A stretch of 64,000 bases of DNA, from positions 62,001 to 126,000 of the forward strand of contig CAZQTW010000005.1 in NCBI GenBank assembly GCA_964596165.1, given 5' to 3'. Below the pieces are notes generated by a model. It ran no database searches, was not told the DNA's origin, and saw only the letters and a program-made list of their open reading frames with translations. Positions 53,509 to 62,400 of the stretch are shown here, piece by piece. Position 1 is the first letter of the stretch. Each line of letters begins with the position of its first letter. The position numbers and the translations under genes are program-made. The stretch is from CAYUQT01 sp964596165. GTDB lineage: Bacteria > Planctomycetota > Phycisphaerae > UBA1845 > JAFGLZ01.

Positions 53509-54087
53509 TCACGAATCGCCACGACTCTGTTTGGTTTGACCTTGAGGCGGGTGAGAAGATGCTTGCCGCATGCCTTCTCTTCGAAGCCTTCGTTTCAGCA
53601 GCTCAATGACCTGCGTCTGATGCTCAAACGCCAACTTGGACGGCAATTTGTCCAGAGGGACCCATGTCAGGGATTCGACATCGTCTTGCGCCTTGGGCTC
53701 GCCGTCGATGATGTCCACAAGGTAGCAGAAGCTGAGCGTGGGCACCCGCCAGTTCCCCCAGACGTAGACATCCGGGACCGAACCGAGGTACTCGGTCACA
53801 CGTACATGAAGCGTCGTCTCTTCCAGCGCCTCACGCACGACGGCCTCCTCGGCCGTTTCACCGGAATCAATGAAGCCGCCCGGAAGGTCCCACTCGCCCT
53901 TGGCCGGCTCGAATGCACGGCGAGCCAGCAGAAGCTTGCATCCCTGTATGATCAGTATGTCGACACAGGGCTTGGGATTGTGATAATCGACGAATCCGCA
54001 CGTCGGACATCTCGATCTGCCTTCGGCCTCGCCGGTGTGGGGTATCATGGGCGAGCCATCATATGGGCAATGTAGGTAGTCACTCAT
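53509..54087 (-). CDS. Nudix hydrolase with N-terminal zinc ribbon
   Basis: 192 residues from the ATG at 54087. The Nudix box runs from Gly71 (GFIDSGE, Glu77) through Arg85-Glu86 to Glu89-Glu90, complete. The N-terminus has Cys7, Cys27 and Cys30, with Asp10 where a fourth cysteine would be, matching the NUDIX_Zn_ribbon type of NADH pyrophosphatase-like and ADP-ribose/NADH hydrolases. It hydrolyses a nucleoside diphosphate derivative, identity unknown. The upstream part of the long minus-strand frame is antisense to the sialidase gene and is not coding. Confidence 0.87.
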   Translation of the reverse strand: MSDYLHCPYDGSPMIPHTGEAEGRSRCPTCGFVDYHNPKPCVDILIIQGCKLLLARRAFEPAKGEWDLPGGFIDSGETAEEAVVREALEETTLHVRVTEYLGSVPDVYVWGNWRVPTLSFCYLVDIIDGEPKAQDDVESLTWVPLDKLPSKLAFEHQTQVIELLKRRLRREGMRQASSHPPQGQTKQSRGDS

Positions 54088-54349
54088 GTGAATAGCATCC
54101 CCTGCAGACTTGATGCTGCGTCGCGCTGGCAGACAGGCCACCTCAACTTCGGGGTTTCGTTGGGTGTTTGGGAACACCGGTCTTCGGAGCACTCCGGAAC
54201 ACAACTCCGGTCGAGTCCTTCTCGTTCGACCTTCGAACAGTTGCACCAGCACACATTGAGGATACGATACCCGCATGTGGAGCGCGGCACGAGCCCCACC
54301 GTTGGGATTCGTTGCTGAACGGCTCATCCTTCCCCCCAGGAGCCATTCC

Positions 54350-56086
54350 ATGCACGATGACGTGCGTTCGCAAACCCCATGTGTATCGACTATCCTCTTG
54401 TGCCTGGCGGCCACCACGGTCTCTACCCGCAATACTGCCGCCGAGGCAACGCCGAAGCCGCAGCCGCCCATGTTGGTGGCCCCGGCGGACAACGCCTTCG
54501 TCTTCACGCTGTCGGACGGCACCGTGGAGATGGTGTTCGCACGGCCGGCCTGCGGCGGCGGCGTGGAAGTCGCCCGCAAACGGACACAGGACGCCGGCCG
54601 GTCGTGGACGCAGCCGGAATCCGTTATGAGACTGCCGGGGCCCGACTGGGGCACGCCCATGCCGCTGCTGGCACGGGATGGCGAGCTGCATTTTTTCTGG
54701 ATGATCGCGCGACGAACTGGCCGCAATCCGGGCGTCGACTACTTCATCGACATCTGGCATGCTCGATCGACCGACGGTCGAACCAAGTGGCCTGAGCCAC
54801 GGTGTATCTGGAAAGGCTATGTCGGCTCAATCAACGGCATGGCCCAGCTCCGCAGCGGAAGGCTAGTCGTTCCTTTCGCGTACTGGCGCGGTGGCGTACC
54901 GGAAGCCCCGCCCACGGGCCCCAATGTCGTCACCACGATCTACTCCGATGACAACGGGCAGACCTGGAGGCAATCCCCGGCCAAACTCACGTCCCCCTGC
55001 TACGAAGGCTATAACGGCTCCAACTACGGTGCCTGCGAGCCGACGATCGTCGAGTTGAAGGACGGCCGCGTATGGATGCTCATACGCACGCAAACCGGTT
55101 ACCTGTACGAGTCGTTCTCGGGCGACGGCGTGAACTGGTTGCCCGCCAGGCCCACGAAGTTCTGTTCGTCCGAATCACCCGCAGGGCTGGTGAGGCTGCC
55201 CGACGGCCGGATCGTCCTATTCTGGAACAACTGCGAGAATACGTCCCGCATCGATGGCCAGGGCGTCTACACCAATCGTGACGCACTGCACGGGGCCATC
55301 TCCGAAGACGAAGGAAAGACCTGGCGTGGCTACCGCGAGATCTGCCGCGACCCCCTGCGAAACGACCCGCCGCCCAAACAGGGCGACCGTGGAACGTCGT
55401 ATCCCTACGGGACGGCAACCAAGGACGGAACGATTCTCGTCGTCACCGGCCAGGGGGCGGGCCGGCGCAACCTGCTGAAGATCGATCCCTCATGGATCTA
55501 CGAAACTCGTGCGCAAGACGATTTCTCGAATGGTCTTGACGGCTGGTGCGTGTTCAAGGCGTTCGGCAAGCCCACGCACTGGTGGCGCGACCGGGTCCAA
55601 GGGGCAAGTCTCGTCGATCACCCGTCCAAGACCGGCGTGAAGGTGCTCCACGTCAGGCGTCCCGATGACAAGGACGGTGATGGGGCCGTCTGGAACTTCC
55701 CCGTGGGCCGCAAAGGCAGACTCACTGTGCAGCTTTCGCTCCGGAAGGGCTTCGGTGGCGGGAGCATCGCCCTGGCGGACCGGTTCATCCAGCCCAACGA
55801 TGACATCGGCGAGAGAAAGGTCCTCGTCACACTGCCGATCCAGGCCAACGGTGAATTGCCGGGTGGGGCCAAGCTCGAACCCAGCCGCTGGCAGACGGTT
55901 GACCTCCGTTGGGATATTGAAGAGGCAGAGTGCGCGATCGCCGTGGATGGCAAGCCGGCCTGTACGTTGCCGATGGCCAAGGAAACCAGCGAGGGCGTCT
56001 CTTATGTCCGGTTTCGATCAACCGCGAAGGCGGTGGACACAGCCGGCTTCTTGGTCGCGTCTGTCGAGGCCAACATCACTCCGTAA
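54350..56086 (+). CDS. secreted sialidase-like BNR-propeller protein with C-terminal lectin-like domain
   Basis: 578 residues from the ATG at 54350 after AGGAG. A signal peptide (VSTILLCLAATTVSTRNTAA) precedes a six-bladed propeller with Asp-boxes SDDNGQTW and SEDEGKTW and a GRVWMLIRTQTGYLYES blade. From about 395 a concanavalin-like domain begins (WETRAQDDFSNGLDGW-like start, GRKGRLTVQLSLRKG, then VDGKPACTLP). True sialidases need an Arg triad, Glu and Tyr; PDGRIVLFW and RTQT are compatible but I cannot confirm it. The substrate might be any terminal sugar. Confidence 0.8.
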   Translation: MHDDVRSQTPCVSTILLCLAATTVSTRNTAAEATPKPQPPMLVAPADNAFVFTLSDGTVEMVFARPACGGGVEVARKRTQDAGRSWTQPESVMRLPGPDWGTPMPLLARDGELHFFWMIARRTGRNPGVDYFIDIWHARSTDGRTKWPEPRCIWKGYVGSINGMAQLRSGRLVVPFAYWRGGVPEAPPTGPNVVTTIYSDDNGQTWRQSPAKLTSPCYEGYNGSNYGACEPTIVELKDGRVWMLIRTQTGYLYESFSGDGVNWLPARPTKFCSSESPAGLVRLPDGRIVLFWNNCENTSRIDGQGVYTNRDALHGAISEDEGKTWRGYREICRDPLRNDPPPKQGDRGTSYPYGTATKDGTILVVTGQGAGRRNLLKIDPSWIYETRAQDDFSNGLDGWCVFKAFGKPTHWWRDRVQGASLVDHPSKTGVKVLHVRRPDDKDGDGAVWNFPVGRKGRLTVQLSLRKGFGGGSIALADRFIQPNDDIGERKVLVTLPIQANGELPGGAKLEPSRWQTVDLRWDIEEAECAIAVDGKPACTLPMAKETSEGVSYVRFRSTAKAVDTAGFLVASVEANITP

Positions 56087-56363
56087 TCGTCGGTGCCCCG
56101 TGCAAGGAGACTCTCGCTACGCGCCGATGGTCAATCGGCCCCCTGCTGACGTGTGCTTCCAGATCAACTGGTACAAAAAGGGCCGGGGTCCCAGGATGCG
56201 CGGGGCTCGCTTTCGCCAACTGAAGAGAGCATCGCGGTTGTCCCGCCATCCGAGGTGAAATCAATCCTCGCCCCCCCCGGCCGTGAGTCGGCTACGGGTC
56301 TTCCATTCTGCGATTCGGGCAAGGGTGAATCACCAGGAGGGTACCATGCAACGACCAGGCGAC

Positions 56364-57038
56364 TCACGTGCTGCCCAGCACCTCCAAGAACTTCGGCATG
56401 AAGACCGGCAGATCCGGCCAGCCTCGGGAGGTAACCATCTTGCGGTCGACCACGGCAGGTTCGTCGACGAATGTCGCCCCCGCCAGCTCAACGTCGGCCT
56501 TCAGTGCGGGTGTGGCGGTCATCTTGCGCCCCTTCACCGACCGTGACGCGTAAAGGACCATCGGACCGTGGCACATCGCCCCCACCGGCAGGTCCTTATC
56601 CATGAAGTGGCCAACGGTCTTCAGCGCATCCTTATCCTGGCGGATCTCCTCGGGTCCCCGACCGCCAGGAATGATCAGACCGGCGTAGTCGGTCGGCTTG
56701 ACATCAGTGTAGGCAAGCTCAGCCTTGATAAGATAGCCCAGCTTTTCGGTGTAGTTCGTGTATTGCGGTTCGAAATCGTGCACAACGAGCTGAACTGCCT
56801 TCGCTTTGGTCGAGACCACCACCGGTACAACGCCTTCCTCCATGAGCCGGTAAACCATGTAGTAGGTCTCCATCGCCTCACTGAACTCGCCGATGGCCAC
56901 CAAGACTCGTTTGCCCTTCAACGACGTTTCACCACGTGCAGCGAGTACTCGCGGCGCCCCCGCCGCGAGCCCCGTCAGACCCAGAGAAGTCGCAATGGCC
57001 TGCCGCCGGCTAATTCCACCCGGTTGAGCTGCCGTCAT
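56364..57038 (-). CDS. Tat-exported DJ-1/PfpI family protein
   Basis: 224 residues from the ATG at 57038 after AAGGAG. A Tat signal ISRRQAIATSLGLTGLAAGA is followed by a DJ-1/PfpI fold: LVAIGEFSEAMETYY, LIIPGGRGPE, and the nucleophile elbow GAMCHGP with Cys156-His157. Family members are proteases, chaperones or glyoxalase/deglycase-like enzymes; which applies is unclear. Export of a DJ-1 protein is uncommon outside planctomycetes and relatives. It is convergent with the sialidase-like gene; the 277-base gap 56087-56363 shows nothing. Confidence 0.83.
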   Translation of the reverse strand: MTAAQPGGISRRQAIATSLGLTGLAAGAPRVLAARGETSLKGKRVLVAIGEFSEAMETYYMVYRLMEEGVVPVVVSTKAKAVQLVVHDFEPQYTNYTEKLGYLIKAELAYTDVKPTDYAGLIIPGGRGPEEIRQDKDALKTVGHFMDKDLPVGAMCHGPMVLYASRSVKGRKMTATPALKADVELAGATFVDEPAVVDRKMVTSRGWPDLPVFMPKFLEVLGST

Positions 57039-57436
57039 GACCAGTCTCCTTAGCAAATCAAACGAGAGGAATCGTAGCGGGTCTCGTCCGTGTGGTGAAG
57101 CCCCGATTGGGTGGCCACGAACCGAAGAACCCGGAAGGCGGTCCGGTTTTCGTCGGGTATCGCCTCGCTGTGGAGATCCCTTGACGGTCCCATAATCCGC
57201 GGCCTTCCCCAAGTGCCATGGCATCATAGGATTAGAGGTTGGTACCCTCCGTTCATTAGCGCCTATCGTCCCGTAATGTGCGCTCGTATGGCAAGTTCGA
57301 TCCGCCGTAAGCCGATAACTCCTCCGGTGGCGTGTCTGGTGAGAGCGAAGTCACGCGGCAGATGACGTCCGCGTCACCATCCAAGGGACCGGCGGTTACG
57401 TACGGTCCGCATGATCTCTAAACGGATCCGACCAAC
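57039..57436. other. 398-base gap without a recognisable gene
   Basis: It separates the divergent DJ-1 gene and the ABC-2 permease gene and must hold both promoters. Reading frames here are short and composition-driven. I see no convincing promoter pair or palindrome. Confidence 0.5.
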
Positions 57437-58435
57437 ATGAACGATGTCCCCGTATCACAAGACGTCGCAGCATTGGCAATGCCTGTCGAGGCATCTGATC
57501 CCGCCACACGTGCCTCTGCCCCCACCGCGGGCCTCACCGGGTGGGTCTCCCGCCATGTGGGCGGCGAGGTCGAAACCGTTCGAACCATGGTCCGTGAGCT
57601 GATTCGATATCGTGAACTCCTCGTCAGTCTTACGGTACGAGAGATCAGGATTCGTTACAAACAGTCCATCCTGGGAATCGCATGGGCGCTGTTTCTCCCC
57701 CTAGCCATGATGCTGATCTTTACCTTCGTCTTCACACGGGCCATCGATCTCAGACAATACGTCGACGTCTCGATGCCCTATGCCCTATTCGCCTACCTGG
57801 GCCTGTTACCGTGGGTGTTTTTCGCCACGAGCCTGACTCAGGCGGTCAATAGTCTGGTCGCGAATTCAAGTCTCCTCACAAAGATCTACTTCCCCCGAGA
57901 GATCTTTCCTCTGGCCAGTGTAGCCAGCGCTCTGATCGACTTCCTGATCGGCGCCGCGGTCTTGGTTGTGCTCATTCTCTACTTCCATCTGGCCCCGGAT
58001 TCGTGCGCAACGGCCATGCTGGACGGTGGGCGCATGGCTCGGGCCGATTGGACGTTCACGCTTCATCCGACCGTCCTGCTTGTTCCACTTGTCGTGCTGG
58101 TACAGATCGTCCTCACGCTGGGCTTGGCGATGCTCCTGTCCATGGCGAACCTCTTTTATCGCGACGTCCGGCACGTCTTTGCCGTAGTTATCCAACTGTG
58201 GATGTTCTTGACCAATGTGCTTTATCCCCTACCGACGGCTGATCCGGTTGTTCGGGCGATCATCCGGGCAAATCCAATGACCCCCATCATCTCGGCCTAC
58301 CGTGATCTGACGGTCTACGGCCGCCTTCCCGAATTCGGGACCTCGACCTACGCCATTCTCATTTCGACGGCCGCCTTTCTGATCGGCTGGCGCTGCTTCC
58401 ATGCGATGGAATTCAGGTTTGCCGAACGCGTCTGA
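57437..58435 (+). CDS. ABC-2 type polysaccharide/polyol export permease (Wzm/TagG-like)
   Basis: 332 residues. After a 40-residue cytoplasmic N-terminus with a RELIRYRELLVSLTVREIRI amphipathic helix typical of polysaccharide exporters come six membrane helices: ILGIAWALFLPLAMMLIF, YALFAYLGLLPWVFF, FLIGAAVLVVLILYF, LLVPLVVLVQIVLTLGLAMLL and others. The motif RYKQSILGIAW is conserved in Wzm/KpsM. The cognate ATPase is not adjacent. Downstream are an epimerase and a polysaccharide deacetylase, so O-antigen or capsule export is likely. Confidence 0.88.
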   Translation: MNDVPVSQDVAALAMPVEASDPATRASAPTAGLTGWVSRHVGGEVETVRTMVRELIRYRELLVSLTVREIRIRYKQSILGIAWALFLPLAMMLIFTFVFTRAIDLRQYVDVSMPYALFAYLGLLPWVFFATSLTQAVNSLVANSSLLTKIYFPREIFPLASVASALIDFLIGAAVLVVLILYFHLAPDSCATAMLDGGRMARADWTFTLHPTVLLVPLVVLVQIVLTLGLAMLLSMANLFYRDVRHVFAVVIQLWMFLTNVLYPLPTADPVVRAIIRANPMTPIISAYRDLTVYGRLPEFGTSTYAILISTAAFLIGWRCFHAMEFRFAERV

Positions 58436-58561
58436 CCTGATGCCCGTCCGGTCCTGCAAAGGTCGTCTCGGTCTATCACGTAGCCTCGCTTTCCTGTAGA
58501 CTGGCGACTTCTGAACCCCCTGGCCCGCGGATCGCGGCCTGAGAAGGAGACTTGGATTTCG

Positions 58562-59491
58562 ATGAACGTGCTCATTACGGGTTCGAGTGGACAGATTGGA
58601 ACCAATTTGGCTCTGGCGCTCATGGACAGAGGCGATCGAGTTGACGGTATCGACTGCCGCAAGAATACATGGACCGACCGGATCAACACGAACCTGTTGG
58701 ATCTGACCCGCACCCGGGCCGAGGACTTGCCGACACCGGTGAGGTACGACGTCGTGGTTCATCTCGCCGCCCATGCCAAGGTTTTCGAACTCGTGGAGAA
58801 TCCGAACCGCGCGATGGAAAACATCCAGATGGCCTTCACGGTGGTGGAGTACTGTCGCCGCCACGATATCCCCATCATCTTCGGAAGCAGCCGCGAGGTA
58901 TACGGCGACATTCACCGGCATGTCACGGAGGAAGATCAGGCCGACTTCGTTGTGGCCGAGAGTCCTTACTCGGCCAGCAAGATCGCGGCCGAGGCGCTGA
59001 TCTACTCGTACGGCCGGTGTTATGCCCTGCCGTTTCTCGTCTTTCGTTTCAGCAACGTCTACGGACGGTATGACAACGACCTCGAACGAATGGAACGTGT
59101 CATTCCGCTCTTCGCACGCCGCATAGCCGACGGTCAACCCATGGTCGTCTACGGACGAGAGAAGGTCTTGGACTTCACGTTTGTGGACGACTGCACGGAC
59201 GGCATCATCCGCGGCATCGATGCATTGGTGGGGGGACGCGTCCACGACCAGACGATCAACTTGGCGTGTGGGCAGGGCAATACGCTCTTGGATGTGGTCA
59301 ACATCCTCTCGCTGGCCATCGGCAAACCCGCACAGGTCCGCTATGAGCCGTCGCGAGCCGGAGAAGTCACTCGGTATGTCGCCGACATCCGCAAGGCGCG
59401 GGAGCTTCTAGGATATAATCCGCAGACTCCCTTGTCGGCAGGCTTGCCGCTTGAAGTGGCGTGGCAGAGACAGATCGGCGCACTCAAGTGA
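58562..59491 (+). CDS. NAD-dependent sugar-nucleotide epimerase/dehydratase
   Basis: 309 residues. Extended SDR fold: GSSGQIGTNL (7-16), catalytic Tyr136/Lys140 in YSASK, FSNVYG and RFSNVYGRYDND substrate-loop motifs typical of UDP-glucose 4-epimerase-like enzymes. It makes nucleotide sugars for the polysaccharide cluster. AAHAKVFELVENP and DFTFVDDCTDGI support the assignment to the family; the exact substrate is unknown. It follows the permease gene by 126 bases with good ribosome site GAAGGAGA. Confidence 0.9.
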   Translation: MNVLITGSSGQIGTNLALALMDRGDRVDGIDCRKNTWTDRINTNLLDLTRTRAEDLPTPVRYDVVVHLAAHAKVFELVENPNRAMENIQMAFTVVEYCRRHDIPIIFGSSREVYGDIHRHVTEEDQADFVVAESPYSASKIAAEALIYSYGRCYALPFLVFRFSNVYGRYDNDLERMERVIPLFARRIADGQPMVVYGREKVLDFTFVDDCTDGIIRGIDALVGGRVHDQTINLACGQGNTLLDVVNILSLAIGKPAQVRYEPSRAGEVTRYVADIRKARELLGYNPQTPLSAGLPLEVAWQRQIGALK

Positions 59492-59498
59492 GTGAGTC

Positions 59499-60317
59499 AT
59501 GGGATCGCGATGGCTGATCAACGCGGCGGAAGCCCTCCGAATGACGCGGTGGCCCGACAATCACACACGCGTTCCCATCCTGCTCTACCATGCGATCGTC
59601 CGACCGGGAGAGGTCGCGGACCCATCGGTGGCCGTCAGCCAGAGTCGATTCGACGAGCATCTATTGGGATTGGAAGAGGCAGGGTATAGCTGCATTTCCC
59701 TCAACCACCTGGTCGCCTACCTTGAGGGACGGCAATCTGTCCCTTCGCGATGTTACGTCCTCACATTTGACGATGGGTTCCTGAACACGTATCGCCTGGC
59801 TTGGCCGGTGCTGGTGCGCCGTAAGTGCCCAGCCACCGTATTCCTCGTCGTTGATCTGATCGGACGCGTCAGCGAATGGACGCGACCGGAACGAAGCGGC
59901 CCCCAGCTCATGCTCGGAGCGGATCAGATCCTCCGCATGCAGGCAGCAGGCATCGACTTTGCCTCCCACGGGTGCACGCATTCCCGCCTCACCGATCTGG
60001 GACCCGCTGCACTAAGTCATGAGCTTGCTGAGTCGCGAAAGCGGTTGTCCGAACTCCTCGGACGAAACGTGACGACGCTGGCATATCCTTATGGCGGCCA
60101 GAACGTTCAGGTACGGGAGGCGGCACGACGTGCGGGATACACCGCGGCCGTATCGGTGATGGCAGGCTGGAATCATCCCGGTACGGACCCGATGGCGATG
60201 CGCCGGATCATCGTATCCGGACGCGATTCTCCCAACGCGGTCTTGGCAAAAACGCTGATCGGTGACCACAGGATTCGACTGCGTGCCCTGGTCGCACGAA
60301 GGCTGCTCAACAGGTAG
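59499..60317 (+). CDS. polysaccharide deacetylase family protein (NodB homology, CE4-type)
   Basis: 272 residues. The NodB domain has the metal/catalytic motif TFDDGF with Asp91/Asp92, SHGCTHSRL with His157 and His161, and AYPYGG near 200. The acceptor-binding ILLYHAIV (27-34) is typical of the first strand. It would remove acetyl or other acyl groups from a surface glycan. No signal peptide or membrane helix is visible, so it may act on a cytoplasmic lipid-linked intermediate. It begins eight bases after the epimerase stop, so they are one operon. Confidence 0.87.
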   Translation: MGSRWLINAAEALRMTRWPDNHTRVPILLYHAIVRPGEVADPSVAVSQSRFDEHLLGLEEAGYSCISLNHLVAYLEGRQSVPSRCYVLTFDDGFLNTYRLAWPVLVRRKCPATVFLVVDLIGRVSEWTRPERSGPQLMLGADQILRMQAAGIDFASHGCTHSRLTDLGPAALSHELAESRKRLSELLGRNVTTLAYPYGGQNVQVREAARRAGYTAAVSVMAGWNHPGTDPMAMRRIIVSGRDSPNAVLAKTLIGDHRIRLRALVARRLLNR

Positions 60318-60353
60318 AGGAACGAAACTCGATCAGAGACCGGACGGGCGAGC

Positions 60354-61724
60354 TCAGGGGCGACCGTTGGTCGACGAGCGACCGCCAACCGCCTTCTGAT
60401 AGATGTCGAGACACTGCTGAGCAGAGTCACTCCAGCTCAGTTTTCGGATCTCGAAGCTGCCATGCTCTCGAAGCGTTGATTGCAGCGGCGGATGCTTCAG
60501 CACGGCGATGATCTTGTTGGCCATCTCATTGATGTCCCAAAAATCAACCTTGAGAACGTGCGTCAGGACCTCCGCAACGCCCGACTGTTTTGAGATGATG
60601 ACCGGCACGTCTTGACTCAGGGCCTCGAGGGGCGCGATACCGAACGGTTCGGAAACCGAAGGCATGACGTACACATCGGCCATGCGAAAGACCTTGTTCA
60701 CGTCATCGCCTTGGAGGAATCCGGTGAAAAGGACTTTATGACCGATACCCATCTCGGCCGCCAACTCGATTGTGCGGCGTATCATATCGCCCGACCCGGC
60801 CATGATGAACCGAACGTTCTCCATGACCTCCAAGACCTTTCGGGCAGCGGCCAGAAAGTACTCGGGCCCCTTCTGCATGGTAATGCGCCCCAAGAAGAGC
60901 ACGATCTTCTCGTCGCGACGAATGCTCGGGAGGGGCTGATCGCCGAGCCGCTTGCCGTTCGTGTCAATGGCGTTGTAGACAACGTCCACGCGGGCTTCAT
61001 CGAGGCCGTAGCGACTCGCCAGGATCTTCTTGGTGAGGTGGCTCACGGCGATCACGCGGTCCGCCTCGTGTACCCCTTGACGTTCGATGTCGTAGATCCG
61101 CTGGTTCACGTGCTCTCCACTCCGATCGAACTCGGTAGAATGAACGTGAACGACGAGCGGCTTGCCGGTCAAACCCGCCACGGCAAGACCTGCGGGATAC
61201 GTCATCCAGTCATGGGCGTGAACGACATCGAACTGCGTCTCGCGGGCAATCTGACCGGCCAATCGAGCATAACGCTCAACTTCCTGGAACATGTCACCGG
61301 CATAGTGCTGACCGGGACCGCCGACAATACTGGGAGACGATGCCTCGCCAGGCCCGGTTTGCGGCGACTGTTCCTGAGTCGTCGCCTTCTGCTGTCGCAT
61401 GATCGCCTCGGCCCGCCTTTGGGCCTCCAGGCGACGTTGTACGTATTGCGCCGAAGTCTGATAGGCCTGAATCGCCGTGTCGATGGTTCGAAACGTTACG
61501 TTTTCAAATTCTTCCAAACGGTACATCTGCGAACCGAGCGGACAGGTCTCCGACGGAGTAACCAGCTTCACATGTGTAGAGAAGTGTGATTGGACGGCAC
61601 GGGGAAGTACGAACAGAATCTCAACACCAAGACCACTTAAGGCTCTAGTGAGCCCATAACAGGCGGTTCCTAGACCACCCGAGATGAACGGCGGGAACTC
61701 CCAGCCTAGCATGAGGACTTTCAT
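60354..61724 (-). CDS. GT4-type glycosyltransferase (glycogen synthase-like)
   Basis: 456 residues from the ATG at 61724; a TTG at 61730 has better Shine-Dalgarno spacing (GGAGG, five bases) and is an alternative. The N-terminal Rossmann half starts MKVLMLGWEFPPFISGGLGT; the C-terminal half has VLFLGRITMQKGPEYFL and the E-x7-E region SEPFGIAPLEALSQDVP. Between residues 95 and 165 a basic/Gln-rich insertion (RRLEAQRRAEAIMRQQK and TTQEQSPQTGPGEASS) interrupts the fold. Family members transfer sugar from a nucleotide donor. It faces the deacetylase gene convergently, 36 bases apart, and has its own promoter far upstream. Confidence 0.9.
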   Translation of the reverse strand: MKVLMLGWEFPPFISGGLGTACYGLTRALSGLGVEILFVLPRAVQSHFSTHVKLVTPSETCPLGSQMYRLEEFENVTFRTIDTAIQAYQTSAQYVQRRLEAQRRAEAIMRQQKATTQEQSPQTGPGEASSPSIVGGPGQHYAGDMFQEVERYARLAGQIARETQFDVVHAHDWMTYPAGLAVAGLTGKPLVVHVHSTEFDRSGEHVNQRIYDIERQGVHEADRVIAVSHLTKKILASRYGLDEARVDVVYNAIDTNGKRLGDQPLPSIRRDEKIVLFLGRITMQKGPEYFLAAARKVLEVMENVRFIMAGSGDMIRRTIELAAEMGIGHKVLFTGFLQGDDVNKVFRMADVYVMPSVSEPFGIAPLEALSQDVPVIISKQSGVAEVLTHVLKVDFWDINEMANKIIAVLKHPPLQSTLREHGSFEIRKLSWSDSAQQCLDIYQKAVGGRSSTNGRP

Positions 61725-61730
61725 GGCCAA

Positions 61731-62400
61731 TCGAACCTCCGGGGGTCCGGACCCTGCCGGACCAGTCCTGCTGTGTACCGCCTATTGCACCCGGCTCCTG
61801 CGTCTGCTCAACGAACAGACCTTCCGCCCAACCCTGCCGATTGGTCGAGAAAACGCTCATCTCCCCTCTAGTGAGAACCTCCCGCCTCTCATACTGACTC
61901 GCGGGCTCAGACAGACCAGCAACAACGTAGTTCATCATGCGACTTCCGTGCCGCACATGCGACGTGGCTCGCGGAATCACCAGCAGGGCCACCAGGATAG
62001 ACGCCCCTCAGCTGTCTTCCCTTCCAACAGCACTGCTGTCGGCCCCCACCGATGAACCCAGCCCATGTAACCTCTGGAAGAGTAACCCGCGAAATGGATT
62101 TTGTCAAAACAAAAATGGTCGATCGCCGCTCATGTCTAACGTTCATTATCACATAAGCTTGTGTGCGAGCACCTGACGTTGCATACCGTGAGTATCCATG
62201 AATGGATTAGGCGCTTCGCAGCCGACGAACAAATGGAAGAGTAATCGCAAGCGAGTTTGACAACCTGCCGTATGGACGCCAATGCATAAAGGGTTATTGC
62301 TGAAATCCTTAAGCACCTGCTCGGCGCTACGAGTTGGGCGTCGTGTCCTCTCGCGACAGGTGCTCGCGACGCTTGTCCGAAAGACAAAGATTTGGACAGA
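61731..62400. other. 670-base gap: leader region of the glycosyltransferase gene
   Basis: Its minus strand carries the promoter at 62079-62107 and, downstream of it, an open frame of up to 115 codons (61645-61992) overlapping the glycosyltransferase start, with no family match. An inverted repeat ATCCAT/ATGGAT at 62193-62206 is the only other structure seen. No RNA gene was recognised. Confidence 0.45.
62079..62107 (-). promoter_or_regulatory. promoter upstream of the glycosyltransferase gene
   Basis: On the minus strand TTGACA (62102-62107), a 17-base spacer and TACTCT (62079-62084). It would give a leader of about 350 bases to the glycosyltransferase ATG, unusually long for this window. 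Confidence 0.55.

Noticed and set aside
54088..54726. N-terminal extension of the Nudix frame
   Set aside because: Antisense to the sialidase-like gene start; the Nudix zinc ribbon begins at ATG 54087.
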